64,000 nt of DNA. Origin: Agromyces lapidis (GTDB lineage Bacteria; Actinomycetota; Actinomycetes; Actinomycetales; Microbacteriaceae). Below, piece by piece: positions 60,304-64,000 of this stretch; the stretch's first letter is position 1; each line of letters begins with the position of its first letter. The position numbers were made by a program, and so were the translations under genes. The stretch spans positions 62,001 through 126,000 of the forward strand of contig NZ_WBIQ01000006.1 in NCBI RefSeq assembly GCF_009749405.1, written 5' to 3'. The notes under the pieces were generated by a model. It saw nothing but the letters and a program-made list of their open reading frames with translations, was not told the origin of the DNA and did not search any database.

Positions 60304-61832
60304 GTGGCGACTCCCGTCTTGAAGAACATGGCTCGGCCGACGTGTTCCGCGTTCGGAGCGGCGGTCCCGGCGAGGTCGGCGAGGGTCCACGCGACCTTCA
60401 GGATCCGGTCGTACCCGCGCATCGTGATGCCGCCGCGTTCGAGCAGCCGATCGAGCGTGGTGGTCGCACGGCTTCCGGGGTGCAGCCGGCCGGCCCCGCG
60501 GAGCCACGGGCCGGGCATCTCGGCGTTGGTCCGCCAGGGAGTGCCGCGCAGTCGTTCGGCCGCGGCGGCGCGGGCCGCCGAGACCATCACTCGCCCCTGC
60601 GCGGTGGAGACCCCGCCCCCGTCGGTCATGCGCATCGCCGCGACGGTGACCCTGGGCACGCGCAACTGCAGGTCGACGCGGTCGAGCAGCGGCCCCGAGA
60701 GGCGCGCGAGGTAGCGGCGCTGCACGATCGGTGCGCACGTGCACTCGGCGGTGCCCGAGTTGCCGCATGGGCACGGGTTGGCCGCGAGCACCAGCTGGAA
60801 CCGGGCGGGAAAGGTCGCGACGGCGTTCGCCCGGTGGATGGAGATCGTGCCCGACTCGATCGGCTGGCGGAGCACGTCGAGCACGGCTCTCGGGAACTCG
60901 GGCGCCTCGTCGAGGAAGAGCACCCCGTGGGTCGCCCGCGCCGCCGCTCCCGGCCGGATGAGCCTGCTGCCTCCGCCGACGATCGCGGCTGCGGTGGCCG
61001 TGTGGTGCGGCGCCTCGTACGGTGGCCTGAACGAGAGCTGCCCACCGGGTCGGCGACCCGCCAGCGAGTGGATCGATGCGACCTCCAGAGCCTCGTCGGC
61101 GTCGAGGTCGGGGAGGAGCCCCGGCAGACGCGAGGCGAGCATCGTCTTGCCGGCGCCGGGCGGCCCGAGCATGGAGACGTGATGCCCGCCGGACGCGGCC
61201 ACGAGCATCGCCTCGACCGCGTCGCTGTTGCCGGCGACCTCGGCGAGGTCGCCGGTTGGTTCGGGCGCGTCCTCGACGGGCGACTGGCCGGGCACAGGGT
61301 CGCTGACCCGGGGTTCGAAGGCGCCGCCGTGCCAGATCGCGGCGTCGAGCAGCGACGCGACGCCGACGACCCGCGCACCGGGGACGAGCGACGCCTCCTC
61401 GGCGTTGGCCGAGGGGACCATGACGAGGTCGTGCCCCGCGCGGACCGCGGCGAGGACGGCGGGCAGGATGCCGTCGATCGGGCGGAGGCGGCCGTCGAGC
61501 CCGAGTTCGCCGAGGTGGACCACCCGTGCGACCGACTCGGTCGAGAGCTCTCCCGCCGCCGCGAGGCAGGCGATCGCGATCGCCAGGTCGAACCCCGAGC
61601 CGTGCTTGGGGAGGGCCGCGGGCGAGAGGTTCACGGTGAGGCGGCGGCTCGGAAGCGGGCAGCCCGCGTTGCTCGCCGCCGAGCGCACCCGATCGCGTGC
61701 CTCGCCGAGCGCGGCGTCGGGCAGGCCGATGATGACGACGCCCGGCAGCTGTGCGGAGAGATCGGCCTCGACCTCCACGATCGAACCGGTGAGCCCGAGC
61801 AGGGCGACCGAGGCCGTGCGCGCGACCGGCAT
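60300..61832 (-). CDS. comM: Mg-chelatase-like helicase ComM (YifB family)
   Basis: A 510-residue AAA+ ATPase that promotes branch migration in transformation and recombination. The N-terminal Lon-like domain (IVEVEADLSAQLPGVVIIGL) is followed by Walker A GPPGAGKT at 223-230, Walker B GVLFLDEAPEF and a Cys-rich insert (NPCPCGNSGTAECTC). Coupled by overlaps to yraN and dprA in the conserved yraN-comM-dprA cassette. Confidence 0.95.
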   Translation of the reverse strand: MPVARTASVALLGLTGSIVEVEADLSAQLPGVVIIGLPDAALGEARDRVRSAASNAGCPLPSRRLTVNLSPAALPKHGSGFDLAIAIACLAAAGELSTESVARVVHLGELGLDGRLRPIDGILPAVLAAVRAGHDLVMVPSANAEEASLVPGARVVGVASLLDAAIWHGGAFEPRVSDPVPGQSPVEDAPEPTGDLAEVAGNSDAVEAMLVAASGGHHVSMLGPPGAGKTMLASRLPGLLPDLDADEALEVASIHSLAGRRPGGQLSFRPPYEAPHHTATAAAIVGGGSRLIRPGAAARATHGVLFLDEAPEFPRAVLDVLRQPIESGTISIHRANAVATFPARFQLVLAANPCPCGNSGTAECTCAPIVQRRYLARLSGPLLDRVDLQLRVPRVTVAAMRMTDGGGVSTAQGRVMVSAARAAAAERLRGTPWRTNAEMPGPWLRGAGRLHPGSRATTTLDRLLERGGITMRGYDRILKVAWTLADLAGTAAPNAEHVGRAMFFKTGVAT

Positions 61833-62188
61833 CAGCTCACCCCCTCGAGATGCTCGATGTCGGCGGGCGCGTCGCGCGGCAGGGTGACGGCGATCGCGTC
61901 GATGCGGATCCGGGTCGGGTGCGCGCCGGACTGTTCGCACCAGGCGATCGCGAGTCGTCGCATCCGAGCGAGCTTCGGGGGCGTGATCGCCTCGAACGGG
62001 TGCCCGTAGCCATGACCGGACCGCGTCTTGACCTCGACGAACACGACGGCCTCGCCGTCGCGGGCGACGAGGTCGATCTCGCCGAGTCGACATCGCCAGT
62101 TGCGCTCGATCACCGACATTCCACGCGCCTCGAGATGCTCGGCCGCGAGTTGTTCGCCGTGCCGGCCGAGCTCCGTGTTGTGGGCCAA
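61832..62188 (-). CDS. YraN-family endonuclease-like protein
   Basis: A 118-residue protein with the restriction-endonuclease-like core GEIDLVARDG (Asp) and VVFVEVKTRSG (Glu-x-Lys). I chose TTG 62188 because GGAGG lies eight bases upstream and the protein begins HNTELGRHGEQLAAEHLEAR as in homologues; extended versions add unconserved sequence. Its stop and the comM ATG share a base (TGATG). Biochemical role not established. Confidence 0.85.
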   Translation of the reverse strand: MAHNTELGRHGEQLAAEHLEARGMSVIERNWRCRLGEIDLVARDGEAVVFVEVKTRSGHGYGHPFEAITPPKLARMRRLAIAWCEQSGAHPTRIRIDAIAVTLPRDAPADIEHLEGVS

Positions 62189-62363
62189 AGCGACCACCTC
62201 CGCGTCGAGCCTCGCGTGCCGCGGCGACGGATCCACGCCGGGCGCCCGCTCCGTGGAGAGCCGGCGCCGGGCGGGAGCTGTGAAGGAGAAGTCGGCGGTC
62301 ACGGCCCGGCGCCCGTCGGCTGTCGGTGCCGGATCGTAGGCTGGCCCACGAAGGGCGGGGGAG

Positions 62364-63275
62364 ATGGAACGACTCGGCAGGTACCCGGCGGCGACGACGG
62401 TCATCGCCCATGTCAGCGACACGCACCTGCTGTCGGGCGGCGCCCCGCTCGGCGGTGCCGCCGACACGGTCGCCGCGCTCTCGCAGACTGCGGCGCAGCT
62501 CGAACGGCTCGGCGCCTCGCTCGACGCGGTCGTCGTCACGGGTGACGTGGCCGATCTCGGCGAGCCCGACGCCTACGTGCGCGCCCGCGCCGCGCTCGAC
62601 CCCCTCGCGCGGGCGACCGGTGCCGAACTCGTCTGGGTGATGGGCAACCACGATGAGCGCTCGGCGTTCCGGTTCGGCCTGCTCGACGAGGAACCCGGCG
62701 GTGCGGCGTTCGATGAGCCGGTGCACCGCGTCGTCGACCTCGACGGACTCCGGATCATCGCGCTCGACACGACCGTGCCGGGCTATCACCACGGCGAGCT
62801 CGATGCCCGCTCTCTCGACTGGCTGTCCCGAGCGCTCGCCGAGCCGGCGCGGCGCGGCACGATCGTCGCCATGCACCATGCGCCGATCGCGACGCCGCTC
62901 GCCCTCATGGACGTGCTCGAGCTCCGCGGACAGGATGAACTGGCCGGGGTGGTGCGCGGCAGCGATGTGCGGATGTTCCTCGGCGGACACCTCCACTACG
63001 CAACGCACGGCGCGTTCGCCGGCATCCCCGTCTCCGTCGCCGGGGCGACCGCCTACACGATGGACCTCTCCGCGCCGCCGCGGGAGTTGGTCGGCATCGA
63101 CGGCGGACGCTCGTTCTCGCTCGTCCACATCTTCGAGGACTCATTCGCGACCTCGGTCGTGCCGGTCGGCCCCTTCGAGGTCGTCACGAGCTTCGGCGAG
63201 TCCTATCTCGCAGAGCTCGAGGCGATGACTCCGGCCGAGCGACTCGAGCGGTTCTCACGCAAGCCGTCGCCGTGA
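62364..63275 (+). CDS. Metallophosphoesterase (CpdA-like)
   Basis: A 303-residue calcineurin-like phosphoesterase with all metal motifs: HVSDTHL, VVTGDVADLG, WVMGNHDERS, VAMHHAPIA and GGHLHYATH. CpdA-type members hydrolyse 3',5'-cyclic AMP. It starts divergently from yraN after 175 bases in which I see no other feature, and its stop overlaps the xerC start (GTGA). Confidence 0.88.
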   Translation: MERLGRYPAATTVIAHVSDTHLLSGGAPLGGAADTVAALSQTAAQLERLGASLDAVVVTGDVADLGEPDAYVRARAALDPLARATGAELVWVMGNHDERSAFRFGLLDEEPGGAAFDEPVHRVVDLDGLRIIALDTTVPGYHHGELDARSLDWLSRALAEPARRGTIVAMHHAPIATPLALMDVLELRGQDELAGVVRGSDVRMFLGGHLHYATHGAFAGIPVSVAGATAYTMDLSAPPRELVGIDGGRSFSLVHIFEDSFATSVVPVGPFEVVTSFGESYLAELEAMTPAERLERFSRKPSP

Positions 63276-64000
63276 CCTCGCCCCTCGACGTCGTCGTCGA
63301 CGACTACCTGGCGCACGTCCGCACGGAGCGCGGCTACTCCGAGCACACCGTCTCGGCGTACCGTTCAGACCTCGCCGATCTCCTCCGCTTCGCCGAGGAG
63401 CAGGGCGTCGCCGAGATGGGCGAGATCGACCTTCCGATCCTGCGGGACTGGCTCTGGGCGGCGACCGAGCGGGGGCTCGCACGGGCGACGATCGCACGTC
63501 GCGCCGCCTCGGCACGCGGGTTCACGGCATGGATGACCCGGCGCGGACTCGTGCCGGTCGATCACGGCGCGCGTCTGCGGGCCCCGCGGGCCCAGCGCAC
63601 GCTGCCGCGCGTCGTGGCGGCGCCCGCCCTCGACGAGGCGCTCGCACGGCTCGAAGCCCGGGCGGTCGCCACCCACGACCCGATCGACGTGCGAGACGTC
63701 GCGATCGTCGAGCTGCTCTACGCCTCGGCGCTGCGCGTCTCCGAGCTCGTCGGGATCGATCTCGGCGACGTCGATCGGCGGCGTCGCACCGTGCGGGTGG
63801 TCGGCAAGGGGGCGAAAGAGCGGGTCGTGCCGTACGGTGCGCCCGCCGCGCGAGCCCTCGACCGGTATCTCGACGAGGGCCGCCCGATGATCGCGGCGGG
63901 GGCAGCGGCGAAAGAGGGAGTGAGCGGCGCGCCCTCGTCTCCCCGTGCCGCGCCGACGGCGAGCGATGCGTTCTTCCTCGGCGCCAGGGGAGCGCGCATG
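63272..64000 (+). CDS. xerC: Tyrosine recombinase XerC, 5' part
   Basis: The first 243 residues of a site-specific recombinase that resolves chromosome dimers; the frame runs off the window. The N-terminal SAM-like domain (YLAHVRTERGYSEHTVSAYR) is complete, and the catalytic domain shows Arg155 in YASALRVSELVGID and Lys179 in GKGAKERVVP. The His-x-x-Arg and Tyr are beyond the end. GTG 63272 overlaps the previous stop. Confidence 0.92.
   Translation, partial: MTSPLDVVVDDYLAHVRTERGYSEHTVSAYRSDLADLLRFAEEQGVAEMGEIDLPILRDWLWAATERGLARATIARRAASARGFTAWMTRRGLVPVDHGARLRAPRAQRTLPRVVAAPALDEALARLEARAVATHDPIDVRDVAIVELLYASALRVSELVGIDLGDVDRRRRTVRVVGKGAKERVVPYGAPAARALDRYLDEGRPMIAAGAAAKEGVSGAPSSPRAAPTASDAFFLGARGARM

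Noticed and set aside
62189-62363. N-terminal extension of the YraN-family protein up to GTG starts near 62300 or beyond
   Set aside because: The extra residues are not conserved in the family, and TTG 62188 has a well-placed GGAGG.

Overview
The window is GC-rich DNA (about 70 % by eye) packed with genes, many of them joined by ATGA or GTGA overlaps and using GTG or TTG starts. The housekeeping gene order points to a high-GC actinobacterium, most likely family Microbacteriaceae (Agromyces or Microbacterium-like): DUF177-rpmF-rnc-mutM-smc, ftsY-DUF2004-ffh, rpsP-khpA-rimM-trmD, rplS-lepB-rnhB-DUF2469, then yraN-comM-dprA and the start of xerC. This is inferred from gene content and order only; there is no rRNA or tRNA in the window.

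Layout. 1-2790: end of an unidentified gene, DUF177, rpmF, rnc, mutM. 2791-6661: accessory patch with a gene remnant, a Fic-family gene behind a regular array of palindromes, a frameshifted remnant, a TetR regulator with a doubtful 5' end, and a tandem-GNAT acetyltransferase. 6844-16908: smc, a GH13 enzyme with an LLM flavin oxidoreductase, a membrane protein, ftsY, DUF2004, ffh. 16950-18119: GCS2-type glutamate-cysteine ligase. 18304-41576: a 23-kb catabolic island. 41748-43752: rpsP-khpA-rimM-trmD. 43864-55154: nitrate and nitrite assimilation. 55201-64000: map, a membrane protein, rplS, lepB, rnhB, DUF2469, dprA, comM, yraN, a metallophosphoesterase and the 5' part of xerC.

The catabolic island reads as one system for using hydroxyproline- and proline-rich (collagen-like) peptides. 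It has a GntR/FCD regulator, a branched-chain-type ABC importer, a three-subunit FAD/[2Fe-2S] D-hydroxyproline dehydrogenase, a DHDPS-family deaminase, a hydroxyproline epimerase, an aldehyde dehydrogenase, a second racemase-family enzyme with an ornithine-cyclodeaminase-like reductase, a dipeptide/oligopeptide ABC importer, a prolyl-aminopeptidase-like hydrolase and an Xaa-Pro peptidase. Three promoter regions in the island share a 12-bp near-palindrome (GTRAYATRTYAC-like), two copies 22 bp apart upstream of the first importer, which I infer to be the GntR operator.

The nitrogen cluster contains narK-nasA-nasB and nirB-cobA-nnaR on the minus strand, with nirD and cbiX on the plus strand. Four upstream regions carry GlnR-like boxes (GTNAC/GAAAC half-sites separated by 6 bp), consistent with joint GlnR/NnaR control. 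The backbone order is otherwise colinear with relatives and is interrupted by these accessory blocks. A G23C11 tract upstream of the peptide-importer ATPase may be a sequencing or assembly artefact.
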